Shown here piece after piece: positions 42,714 through 50,112 of a DNA stretch of 64,000 nt. The notes under the pieces were generated by a model that did no database searches, was not told the origin of the DNA, and was given only the letters and a program-made list of their open reading frames with translations. Source of the DNA: Puerhibacterium puerhi. Lineage in GTDB: Bacteria > Actinomycetota > Actinomycetes > Actinomycetales > Cellulomonadaceae. A program made the translations under genes and the position numbers. The stretch lies in assembly GCF_009846865.1 (NCBI RefSeq), contig NZ_WUWN01000004.1, forward strand, positions 1 to 64,000, in the 5' to 3' direction. The stretch's first letter is position 1. Each line of letters begins with the position of its first letter.

Positions 42714-43250
42714 TCAGCGGCCCTCGCGCAGCGCCGCGTCGAGCACGCTGAGGAGCTGCGACGCCCGGCTGCGGCCGGCCGGCGCGGGCGGGTACCGGCG
42801 CAGCACGTCGACCAGCACCGGCGTCGCCCGCGCGCGGGCCGCCTCGAGCGCCCGGTCGGCGGCGGCCGCGTCGCCCGCCTCGAGCTCCGCGATGCGCGCC
42901 GCGTTCGCGGCAGCGCGCAGGATGTGGCCCACCTGGGTGGCCTGGGCGATCGGGTGCAGGTAGGCCGCCGACGCCGCGTCCCCGGCGGCCTGGGCCGCCA
43001 GCCGCGCGGCCTCGTCGGCGGCGGCCCCCGCGGCGCGGTGCGCGTCCATCGCGGCGGTGCGCTGCAGCGCCGACCGCGGCGCGCCGTCGACGAACACCCG
43101 CGCGGCCTCGAGCGCCGCACGCGGCCGAGGGTCGTTCGGGTGGGCGGCCTCGAACACCCGCAGCACGGGCGCGGCGGACTCGGTCGCGTAGCGGGCGACC
43201 TCGCGCAGCTCGTCGGCGGTCAGCTCGAAGTCCCCCGTCGAGACGGTCAC
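42714..43250 (-). CDS. Imm-5-like putative immunity protein
   Basis: All-helical protein of 178 residues. FELTADELREVARYATESAA, FEAAHPNDPRPRAALEAARV and AYLHPIAQATQVGHIL match the pattern of proteins annotated as putative immunity protein (Imm-5 type), which I recall from polymorphic-toxin surveys. No toxin gene is next to it, so an immunity role is unproven and it may be a housekeeping relative. GTG 43250 lies 6 bp after TAGGCT. Confidence 0.7.
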   Translation of the reverse strand: MTVSTGDFELTADELREVARYATESAAPVLRVFEAAHPNDPRPRAALEAARVFVDGAPRSALQRTAAMDAHRAAGAAADEAARLAAQAAGDAASAAYLHPIAQATQVGHILRAAANAARIAELEAGDAAAADRALEAARARATPVLVDVLRRYPPAPAGRSRASQLLSVLDAALREGR

Positions 43251-43256
43251 GGTGCG

Positions 43257-43262
43257 AGCCTA
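43257..43262 (-). promoter_or_regulatory. Leaderless -10 (TAGGCT)
   Basis: Six bases upstream of GTG 43250 on the minus strand. Confidence 0.5.
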
Positions 43263-43306
43263 GCGACGGCCGCCCCCGGCGGGCTGCGCGCGCGGGACGG
43301 GCGCCC

Positions 43307-43714
43307 TCAGGCGGGCAGCCGGGCGACGCGACGCAGCGCCGCGAGACCGTCGGGCGTCCCGGGCCAGTGCCGGGCGACGGCGTCGGGCCCGGCGCGGCGC
43401 ACGACGGAGCGCAGCACCAGGGCCACGACGAGCGCGTCGTCGGCGTAGCCGAGCACGGGGACGACGTCGGGCACCAGGTCGACCGGCAGCGCGAGGTAGC
43501 CCAGCAGCAGCCAGAGCCGCACGCGCACCCCGCGCGGCAGCGTGCGGTCGGCGGCCAGGCGGCGTACCAGCCGCAGCACGTCGGGCAGGAGCCGGAGCAG
43601 CTCGCGCAGGCGCAGCTCGTCCGGGCGGGTGGCCCACAGCGCCGCGACGAGCAGCAGCCAGAGCAGCACGAGGCCGCCCACCGCACCCACGAGGGTCCAC
43701 GCCCAGCCCGGCAC
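43307..43714 (-). CDS. DUF1232-domain membrane protein
   Basis: Protein of 135 residues: one N-terminal membrane helix (WTLVGAVGGLVLLWLLLVAA), a basic segment, then the DUF1232 core LWLLLGYLALPVDLVPDVVP with LGYADDALVVALVLRSVV. DUF1232 proteins are small membrane proteins of unknown role. GTG 43714 follows GGGGAG at 5 bp, which decides the start. Confidence 0.85.
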   Translation of the reverse strand: MPGWAWTLVGAVGGLVLLWLLLVAALWATRPDELRLRELLRLLPDVLRLVRRLAADRTLPRGVRVRLWLLLGYLALPVDLVPDVVPVLGYADDALVVALVLRSVVRRAGPDAVARHWPGTPDGLAALRRVARLPA

Positions 43715-43859
43715 CGCCGCTCCCCTCGTCGGTCCTGCGCTCCACGTCCCACCGTCGGGCTCCGGGGCCCGCGCTGTCACCCGATTCGGGTGACCACACC
43801 GGTGTAATTCTCGCCGAGCATGACGACGTCCGCCGGCTCCCGCCGCCCAGGAGGACGCG

Positions 43860-44444
43860 ATGTCGACGCTCACCGTCTGGAAGTTCGACTCCGCCGACGG
43901 CGCCGAGCGCGCCATGCGCCGGATCGCCGACGCCCAGGCGGACGGCCTGCTCGTCGTCGACGACGCGGCCTGGGTCTCATGGACGGGCGCCGAGGACGCG
44001 CGGACGCTGCTGCCGCAGTCGGGCGGCAGCCTCGGCACGCTGTCGCGCCGGTTCTGGGCCCTGCTGTTCGCCGCGCTGTTCCTGCTGCCCCTCTCGGCAG
44101 CGGCCGCCGGCACGGGCCTCGGCGCGGACACCGGCGTGGCGGAGCTCGGCGTGACCGAGCTCGGCGCGGACCTGGCCCCGCCGGTGGTGCTCCAGGAGGT
44201 CGGCATCGACGACGGGTTCATCCGCGAGGTGCGCGACACCGTCGTCGCCGGCACGTCGGCGCTGTTCGTCCTCAGCCACGACGCCGTCGTGCACCGCCTG
44301 CCGGACCCGTTCGCCAGGACGCACGTCGCCCTGGCGCAGCGGAGCTTCTCCCGCGCCGAGGAGGCCCGGCTGCGCGCCGTGTTCGCGCCCGGCGACGCGG
44401 CGTCGGCGGTCCCCGCCCCGGGGCGTGTGCTCCCGCCGTCGTGA
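43860..44444 (+). CDS. DUF1269-family membrane protein
   Basis: Protein of 194 residues. TVWKFDSADGAERAMRRIAD and LLVVDDAAWVSW form the ferredoxin-like start of DUF1269 proteins, and a Gly/Ala-rich hydrophobic segment (FWALLFAALFLLPLSAAAAG) with DGFIREVRDTVVAGTSALFV completes the pattern. The role of the family is unknown. AGGAGG stands 7 bp before ATG 43860. Confidence 0.85.
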   Translation: MSTLTVWKFDSADGAERAMRRIADAQADGLLVVDDAAWVSWTGAEDARTLLPQSGGSLGTLSRRFWALLFAALFLLPLSAAAAGTGLGADTGVAELGVTELGADLAPPVVLQEVGIDDGFIREVRDTVVAGTSALFVLSHDAVVHRLPDPFARTHVALAQRSFSRAEEARLRAVFAPGDAASAVPAPGRVLPPS

Positions 44445-44468
44445 CCGCGCCGCCCGCACACTGGGGCG

Positions 44469-45188
44469 GTGTCACGAGGCCGCCCCCGAGGGGACTTCTT
44501 CCGCGCCTGGGTGAGCAGCGTCGTCGCCGCCCTGGCTGCCGTCGGGGCGATGCTCCTGCTCACCCGCGTGGGCGACGTCGGCATCTCCACCGTGACCGAG
44601 GTCGTGGTGACCACCTTCGTGTTCATCTACCCGGTCTACGCGGTGGTCTACGTGGGCTGGAGCACCTGGGCCTACTCGCGGCTCGACGCCGCGCGGCTGC
44701 ACGACGTCGCGGCGGCGGAGCACCGGGCCGAGCAGCGCCCGCTCTACCGGACGCTGGGGATGACGGGCACCGTCAACACCACGCTGACCGCGGCCGTGGT
44801 GGCCGTCGTCGTGACCATCGGCATCGCGCAGAGCCCCGCGTTCCGCTCGCAGCAGCTCTACCTGCTGCTCGGCCTGCTCACCGTGGCCAGCGCCTGGGCG
44901 CTCATGGTCTTCGCGTTCGCCCAGGCCTATGTCCGGCTGGTCGCCCGCGCGGGCCGGGGCGACGGGGCCGGGGCGCCGATCCGCTTCCCGTTCGACGACC
45001 GCCCGCGGTTCGGCGACTACCTCACGCTCACGCTGCTCATGTCGACGATGGCGGCCACGGTCTCGGCCGAGATCTCCACGCGCCCCGCCTGGCGGCTGGT
45101 GCGCGCCAACGTGCTGGTCGCGTTCGTGTTCAACACGGTGATCATCGCGATGACCGTCTCCCTGCTGTTCGGCAGCATCGCGGCCTGA
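44469..45188 (+). CDS. DUF1345-family membrane protein
   Basis: Membrane protein of 239 residues with about six helices, of the DUF1345 family (FRAWVSSVVAALAAVGAMLL, YLTLTLLMSTMAATVSAEIS, and a final VLVAFVFNTVIIAMTVSLLF). The short segment PFDDRPRFGDY before the fifth helix is characteristic. Function unknown. The GTG at 44469 has no strong ribosome site. It follows the DUF1269 gene on the same strand after 24 bp, so the two may form an operon. Confidence 0.85.
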   Translation: MSRGRPRGDFFRAWVSSVVAALAAVGAMLLLTRVGDVGISTVTEVVVTTFVFIYPVYAVVYVGWSTWAYSRLDAARLHDVAAAEHRAEQRPLYRTLGMTGTVNTTLTAAVVAVVVTIGIAQSPAFRSQQLYLLLGLLTVASAWALMVFAFAQAYVRLVARAGRGDGAGAPIRFPFDDRPRFGDYLTLTLLMSTMAATVSAEISTRPAWRLVRANVLVAFVFNTVIIAMTVSLLFGSIAA

Positions 45189-45291
45189 GCCCGCGCGGCG
45201 CTGGGGCCTGCGCCGGGGCCTGCGCTGGTGCCTGCGCGACGCGCCGGCCCGCCCGGTGGTGACGGCCCGCCCCGCGCGGGGACCCTGGAGC

Positions 45292-45834
45292 ATGGTGACG
45301 TTGCGCTGGGACGGCCTGGAGTCGGGCAGCACCGAGACGTGCACCGTCCGCGACACCGACGACGGCGTCCTCGTGGAGGCCGTGGTCCGGGGCCCGTCCG
45401 GTGACTGCGCGTACACGCTGAGCGCCGACGCCCGGTGGCGGTTCCGCGCGCTGGACGTCCGGCTCGGCGGGCGCTCGGTCCACGTCCGGTACGACGTCGA
45501 CGGCGCCGCGGACGGTGCGGAGTGGACCGTCGACGGGCAGGTGCGCCGCGACCTGGCCGCCGCCCGCGAGGTGGACCTCGCCGCCTCCCCGCTGACGAAC
45601 ACCCTGCCGATCCGCCGGCTCGTGCTGGAGGTCGGCCAGAGCGCCGACATCACGACGGCCTGGGTCGCGGTGCCGGAGCTCACGGTGGTGGCCGACCCCC
45701 AGCGGTACTCGCGGCTCGGCGACCGGCAGTACCGGTTCGAGTCCCGCGACTCCGACTTCGAGCGGGTGATCACTGTCGACGAGCACGGGCTGGTGGTCAG
45801 CTACCCGGGGCTGTTCGCCCGCAGCCCCGGGTAG
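45292..45834 (+). CDS. Putative glycolipid-binding (DUF1089-like) protein
   Basis: Protein of 180 residues. VTLRWDGLESGSTETCTVRD begins a beta-barrel-like fold, and SRLGDRQYRFESRDSDFERV with EHGLVVSYPGLFAR is the C-terminal signature of the putative glycolipid-binding family (PA1994-like). ATG 45292 or GTG 45295 may be used; GTG 45256 is possible but without support. Ligand and role unknown. Confidence 0.82.
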   Translation: MVTLRWDGLESGSTETCTVRDTDDGVLVEAVVRGPSGDCAYTLSADARWRFRALDVRLGGRSVHVRYDVDGAADGAEWTVDGQVRRDLAAAREVDLAASPLTNTLPIRRLVLEVGQSADITTAWVAVPELTVVADPQRYSRLGDRQYRFESRDSDFERVITVDEHGLVVSYPGLFARSPG

Positions 45835-45870
45835 GACGCCGCCCGGGCGGCGGGGTGCCCGGGGGTGGCC

Positions 45871-47118
45871 TCAGGCGGCGGGCGCCGTGCGCGGGCGGGC
45901 GAGCAGGAACGCCCCGAGCGCGACGACGGCGGCAGCGACCATGACGACGGCGAGGGGCACGGCGGTGCGCTCGCCGCCCAGGCCGACCAGCGGCGACACG
46001 AGCGCCGCGAGCGCGAACTGCAGCGCGCCCAGGACGGCGGAACCCGTGCCGGCCGCGCGCGGCACGGCCGCCAGCGCCAGCGCGGTGGCGTTGCCCAGCA
46101 CCAGCCCCAGGCTCGCGACGGCGACGAAGATCGGCACCGGCAGCAGCGCCGCCGGCGCACCGGTCAGGACCAGGACCACGAGCGCCAGAGCGCCGGCCAG
46201 CACCAGGCCGAGCCCCACGCCGAGCAGCCGGCGGGCCGGGCGGGTGGCCGCGAGCCGGGCGGAGAGGGCGCTGACCACGAGCAGGCCGAGCGCCGTCGCG
46301 CCGAAGACGATGCCGTAGGCCACCGCGCTCATGCCGATCATCACCTGGTACACGAACGGGGACGCGGAGATGTAGGCCATCATCACGGCGAAGGCGAACC
46401 CGAAGGCCAGCGTGTGGCCCAGGTAGGCGCGCGAGAGCAGCGCCCGGACGGGCGATCCGGCCGCCCGGGCGTCGGACGCCGTCGACGCCGACGCCGCGGC
46501 CCGGCTGCGGCGCTCGGCGGGCAGCGTCTCGCGCACGACGACGAGGACGGACGCGAGCATCACGGCGGCCAGCGCCGCGACCACCCACAGGATGCCGCGC
46601 CAGCCGACCGCGCCGACCAGCAGGCTGCCGACGAACGGGGCGAGGATCGGCGCGATGCCACCGACCATCATCATCACGCTGAACGCGCGGGCGGCGGCCT
46701 TGCCGGTGGCGAGGTCGGAGATGATCGCGCGGCCCACCACCATGCCGGCGGCGCCCGTCAGGCCCTGCACCAGCCGCGCCGCCACGAGCACGGTGACGTT
46801 CGGGGCGAGCGCGGCGACCACGCTCGCCGCGACGCACAGCACCGCGCCCACGACGAGCGGGCCGCGCCGCCCCCACCGGTCGGACAGCGGGCCGAACACG
46901 AGCTGCCCGGCGGCCACGCCGACGAGGAACGCGGTGAGGGTCAGCTGCACCTGGGTCGCGTCGGTGGCCAGGTCGACGGTCATGCGCGGGAACGCCGGCA
47001 GGTACAGGTCGGTGGCGAAGGGGGCGAGCGCGGACAGCAGCGCCAGCACCACCAGAAGGCCGGGGGTGATGGGCGCGGCGACGCGCGGCGACGCGGGTGG
47101 CGCCAGGGTGTCGGTCAT
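45871..47118 (-). CDS. MFS multidrug exporter (Bcr/CflA type)
   Basis: Major facilitator drug:proton antiporter of 415 residues with 12 helices. Motif A is seen as GPLSDRWGRRGPLVVG and the antiporter region as GMVVGRAIISDL; the start LSALAPFATDLYLPAFPRM is characteristic of the Bcr/CflA group. It faces a MarR regulator, and a 22-bp dyad lies between them 29-50 bp before its ATG (47118). The transported compound is unknown. Confidence 0.93.
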   Translation of the reverse strand: MTDTLAPPASPRVAAPITPGLLVVLALLSALAPFATDLYLPAFPRMTVDLATDATQVQLTLTAFLVGVAAGQLVFGPLSDRWGRRGPLVVGAVLCVAASVVAALAPNVTVLVAARLVQGLTGAAGMVVGRAIISDLATGKAAARAFSVMMMVGGIAPILAPFVGSLLVGAVGWRGILWVVAALAAVMLASVLVVVRETLPAERRSRAAASASTASDARAAGSPVRALLSRAYLGHTLAFGFAFAVMMAYISASPFVYQVMIGMSAVAYGIVFGATALGLLVVSALSARLAATRPARRLLGVGLGLVLAGALALVVLVLTGAPAALLPVPIFVAVASLGLVLGNATALALAAVPRAAGTGSAVLGALQFALAALVSPLVGLGGERTAVPLAVVMVAAAVVALGAFLLARPRTAPAA

Positions 47119-47146
47119 GACGGGAGGCTCCGGTGGGTCGACGGCA

Positions 47147-47168
47147 GTAGTTGTATTTGTACAACTAC
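47147..47168. promoter_or_regulatory. MarR operator (GTAGTTGTA-N4-TACAACTAC)
   Basis: 9-bp perfect arms with a 4-bp gap in the divergent promoter region. A half-site GTAGTTG recurs at 47188, before the MarR start. Confidence 0.75.
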
Positions 47169-47199
47169 CATGATCCGGGGGCGCCGCGTAGTTGGACCC

Positions 47200-47676
47200 G
47201 TGCAGCGCGACGACCGCCCCGACGAGACCGCCTCCGCCCGCGCCGAGGCGATGGCCGACCTGGTCGACCTCGTCGTCAACGTCGCCCGGGAGGTGCGCCA
47301 CCACGGCGCGCGGGACGCGGCGGTGGTGCGGCTGACCTCCGCCGAGGGCAACGTCATGCGCTACGTCGACAGCCACCCCGGGGCGAGCGCCGGCGAGGTG
47401 GCCGAGGCCACCGGCCTGCAGCGAAGCAACCTCAGCACGGCGCTGCGGAGCCTGCAGGCGAGCGGCCTGGTGGAGCGCCGGGCCGACGACGTCGACGGGC
47501 GCGCGGTCCACGTCTACCCGACGCCGAAGGCGGCGGAGAACCTCCGGCGCCTACGGCGGGAGTGGGCCGAGCGGGTGGAGGCGGCCCTGGGCGGCGAGGT
47601 CGAGCACCTCGAGGGCACGGTGACCCTGCTGCGCGCCCTCGAGGAGGGTCTGGTGGCAGCGCGTCGCGAGGGCTGA
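47200..47676 (+). CDS. MarR-family transcriptional regulator
   Basis: MarR repressor of 158 residues. The winged helix-turn-helix reads LTSAEGNVMRYVDSHPGASA, EVAEATGLQRSNLSTALRSL and VERRADDVDGRAVHVYPTPK, and the flanking dimer helices are complete. GTG 47200 is the preferred start; ATG 47170, directly after the operator, would add ten residues. It is divergent from the MFS exporter, which it probably represses until a drug or phenolic binds. Confidence 0.92.
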   Translation: MQRDDRPDETASARAEAMADLVDLVVNVAREVRHHGARDAAVVRLTSAEGNVMRYVDSHPGASAGEVAEATGLQRSNLSTALRSLQASGLVERRADDVDGRAVHVYPTPKAAENLRRLRREWAERVEAALGGEVEHLEGTVTLLRALEEGLVAARREG

Positions 47677-47721
47677 ACGGGCACCTCCAGCCCACCGGCA
47701 GCGAAGCTGCGGAAGGAGGGC

Positions 47722-47886
47722 GTGCGCCAAGAGGACGTCAACGAGCTGGTTGTTTGGCTCAGGAAGGCCCAGGCGGGGCGTCGTCTGGTTCCTCAGCGCA
47801 GCTACCGCGACTTCCGGTTCGGCCCGCCGCCCGAGGACTCCGAGCCGCAGGGACTGCAGCAGTTCCCGACCAGTCGGGACTGGTGA
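47722..47886 (+). CDS. Small hypothetical protein (54 aa)
   Basis: Short reading frame with an excellent ribosome site (GGAAGGAGG at 47711-47719) 2 bp before GTG 47722. It encodes VRQEDVNELVVWLRKAQAGR and continues through RSYRDFRFGPPPEDSEP to SRDW. Composition is coding-like: helix-prone start, acidic Pro-rich end. The close ribosome spacing is a weakness. It lies between MarR and the terminator at 47900. I recognise no family; it may be the rest of a larger gene. Confidence 0.45.
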   Translation: MRQEDVNELVVWLRKAQAGRRLVPQRSYRDFRFGPPPEDSEPQGLQQFPTSRDW

Positions 47887-47899
47887 AGTGCACATGACG

Positions 47900-47934
47900 A
47901 AGGACCGCACCCGGATGCCCGGGCGCGGTCCTTT
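47900..47934. terminator. Bidirectional terminator
   Basis: AAGGACCGC, ACCCGG and complements form a stem ending in CTTT, between the small reading frame and the convergent CU044_5270 gene. Confidence 0.75.
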
Positions 47935-47945
47935 GCCTGCATTCC

Positions 47946-48932
47946 TCAGCAGAACCGTTCGGGGACCGATCCAGGGCCGCAGATCGGCGGCTGGGGTGTA
48001 GGGGCAGTGTCGCGCGGGCCCTGCTCCAGCACGGTGCTGCGAAGGGGCTCCACGCCCTCGACGAGGAACCGGCTCTCCAGAAGTGCGCCGGTCGCCGGGT
48101 CGAGCACCAGCACGTCGTGCCCCAGGCGCCTGTCGCTCAGGTCCAGCTCGATCGCTGTGCCCTCACGCCCGGCGGCATCGGTGGTCCTGCCGAGCAGGTG
48201 CGTGCCGGGGACGGCGGCGAGCACCTCCCACAGCGCCCGCCGCAGCTCGGGGCTCGCGGGGCTGTTGCGCAGCATCCCGGTCACCACCATCCACATGTCG
48301 TAGTCGCGGCCATGATGCGTCGGGCCCAGCCGGCCCTCGATCACCAACTGCAGCTGGTCTGAGTCCGTGGGCAGGTCCATCAGCTCCTGCCAGGTGAACA
48401 TCGCCTCCTCGCCGAACGTCGGAACCGTTGCTCCGTCTTCGCCCGAGTTCGAGAGGTCCTCAACCCGGACCAGCTCCGGGTCGAGGTGGTCAGTCCCTTC
48501 GCGCTGAGCCTCCTCGGCGGCGACGTATTCGTCGCGCATGAGGAACGTGTCGGGCGCCAGCCACACCTCCCGCTCGTACGGGATGGTGTCGGGGCCGTCC
48601 GACTGCGACCGGACATACCAGTACTGGCCCTCGGCCACCGGCTGCTCCGCGGCGTTGCTCGCGGCCTCCAGCAGCACGTGCTCGGCGGATGCGGGGGCGG
48701 TGGCGAGCACCCCGGCCGACACCGCGGCACCCAGCGCGGCCACGACGGCCGCGATCCGGATGCCGAGCCGGCGCAGACGTGACCTCGCGGCACCGGCGGC
48801 CGGAGGGACCGCGGTGATAGTGCGCAGCAGCGCCTCCGCCCGCACGGACTCAGTGGCGGTCAGCTCCGTCGTCGGCACCGGATTGGCATCGGCGAGGCGT
48901 CGCAGGATCGGGTCGTCGAGCAGGCGGTTCAC
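47946..48932 (-). CDS. CU044_5270-family protein with one TM (sigma-linked)
   Basis: Protein of 328 residues: a cytosolic start (about 1-50), one membrane helix (LGIRIAAVVAALGAAVSAGV) and a large exported domain (AEGQYWYVRSQSDGPDTIPY, EVWLAPDTFLMRDEYV, LLGRTTDAAGREGTAIELDL). These match the CU044_5270 family found behind ECF sigma factors in actinobacteria, where it takes the place of an anti-sigma protein. GTG 48932 overlaps the sigma stop by 4 bp. Its role as anti-sigma or sensor is inferred from the operon. Confidence 0.85.
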   Translation of the reverse strand: MNRLLDDPILRRLADANPVPTTELTATESVRAEALLRTITAVPPAAGAARSRLRRLGIRIAAVVAALGAAVSAGVLATAPASAEHVLLEAASNAAEQPVAEGQYWYVRSQSDGPDTIPYEREVWLAPDTFLMRDEYVAAEEAQREGTDHLDPELVRVEDLSNSGEDGATVPTFGEEAMFTWQELMDLPTDSDQLQLVIEGRLGPTHHGRDYDMWMVVTGMLRNSPASPELRRALWEVLAAVPGTHLLGRTTDAAGREGTAIELDLSDRRLGHDVLVLDPATGALLESRFLVEGVEPLRSTVLEQGPRDTAPTPQPPICGPGSVPERFC

Positions 48933-49525
48933 GGCTGTCCTCCTTCGACGGCGGTGGCCGTCGGTCGCAGAGCGGACGTGGCGGTGGCGGTGGCGTCAGG
49001 GGCGACGTCGACGTCGTCCACCAGACGCCTGAGGCGCCGACGAGCTCGACTGAGCCGGACGGAGAACGCCGCCCGCGTGCACCGCAGTACCTGGGCGGCC
49101 TCTCGGCCGGTCAGCCCGTCCCAGGTCACGAGCGCCAGCACCTCGCGGTCGGCATCGCTCAGCCGTGCCCAGGCCAGGTGCAGATCCAGGGTGCTGGTCG
49201 CGGCAGCCATGGGGTCGTCATGGGTGGGCACCCGTTCGGTGCCGATGCGCAGCGTGAGGCGGTCCCGCCGCCCTTGGGCGCGGCGGTCGTCGGCGAGCAC
49301 GTTGCGAGCCACGCCGAACAGCCAGGGGCGCACCTCGCGCGGCACGTCGGCCCACCGGTTCCACGCGATCGCGAACACCTCGGCGGCGAGGTCCTCGGCG
49401 ACGTCGCCGTCCACCCGCCGTCGCATGAACGCCAGCACGTCCGGGTAGGTGGTGCGGAACACCTCGCTGAACACCACATCTGGGCCGGCCGTCACGGCCT
49501 CATCCTCTGTCTCACACCCATACAT
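48929..49525 (-). CDS. ECF-type RNA polymerase sigma factor
   Basis: Sigma-70 family factor of 198 residues. Region 2 (about 25-90: FRTTYPDVLAFMRRRVDGDV, EVFAIAWNRWADVPREVRPW) and region 4 (about 115-170: LDLHLAWARLSDADREVLAL, LTGREAAQVLRCTRAAFSVR) are intact. The C-terminal tail is Asp/Thr/Ala-rich. ATG 49525 (MYGCETEDEAV) is chosen as the last start before region 2; an upstream GTG at 49603 would add 26 residues. It is coupled to the CU044_5270 gene (4-bp overlap). Confidence 0.92.
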   Translation of the reverse strand: MYGCETEDEAVTAGPDVVFSEVFRTTYPDVLAFMRRRVDGDVAEDLAAEVFAIAWNRWADVPREVRPWLFGVARNVLADDRRAQGRRDRLTLRIGTERVPTHDDPMAAATSTLDLHLAWARLSDADREVLALVTWDGLTGREAAQVLRCTRAAFSVRLSRARRRLRRLVDDVDVAPDATATATSALRPTATAVEGGQP

Positions 49526-49651
49526 CGTCCGCAGGCGCCCAAGTGCAACACCAAGATTTGATCGTGCGCCCCGGCGGCCGCCGACCCGCTGTTCGTAAAC
49601 CACCGTTTATGAGCTCCGGGTTCACAGGCCCGGGACTGGTGGCGCTAGGCG

Positions 49652-50029
49652 TCAGCGCGCCATCGCGGGCGTGAGCGCGGCCTGGGTGGCCTGCTCCACG
49701 AGGCTGCGCGCCTGCGGCGCGATGGCGTAGTAGGCCCACTTGCCGCGCTTCTCGCGGGTGACGAGCCCGGCCTCGACGAGCACCTTCATGTGGTGGCTGA
49801 CGGTGGGCTGGGCCAGGCCGACCGGCTCGGTGAGGTCGCAGACGCAGGTCTCGCCGGCGTCGGCGGCGGCCACGATGGACAGCAGCCGCACCCGGGCGGG
49901 GTCGGCGAGGGCCTTGAAGGTCCGCGCAACGTCGACGGCCGCGTCCGGCGCCAGGCCGGTGCCGCCGGGCGCGCAGCAGGCAGCGGCGTCGGCGGTCGCG
50001 CGGTCGAGGGCGATCGGGATAGCGGCCAT
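49652..50029 (-). CDS. arsR: ArsR arsenic-responsive repressor
   Basis: ArsR/SmtB repressor of 125 residues that leaves DNA on binding As(III)/Sb(III). The DNA-binding helices read LADPARVRLLSIVAAADAGE and LAQPTVSHHMKVLVEAGLVT. The metal site in the alpha-3/alphaR helix is ETCVCDLTEP, with Cys62 and Cys64; an additional vicinal pair Cys18-Cys19 (AACCAPGG) lies in the N-terminus. It is divergent from a FAD monooxygenase and the rest of the ars cluster. Candidate operator: GATACG-N12-CGTATC at 50061-50084. Confidence 0.95.
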   Translation of the reverse strand: MAAIPIALDRATADAAACCAPGGTGLAPDAAVDVARTFKALADPARVRLLSIVAAADAGETCVCDLTEPVGLAQPTVSHHMKVLVEAGLVTREKRGKWAYYAIAPQARSLVEQATQAALTPAMAR

Positions 50030-50060
50030 GGACCCATCTTGCCACGCATCGATGTTTGTG

Positions 50061-50084
50061 GATACGTTCCGTCCATCACGTATC
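50061..50084. promoter_or_regulatory. Candidate ArsR operator (GATACG-N12-CGTATC)
   Basis: An inverted repeat lies between arsR (start 50029) and the oxidoreductase (start 50113), with CATCGATG and ATCGATCGAT palindromes beside it. Confidence 0.55.
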
Positions 50085-50112
50085 GAGATCGATCGATGGA
50101 TGGGGTGGGTTG

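Noticed and set aside
45203-45240. GGGGCCTGCGC short tandem repeat
   Set aside because: Three imperfect 11-12-bp copies in a small gap; too weak and short to call more than local low complexity.
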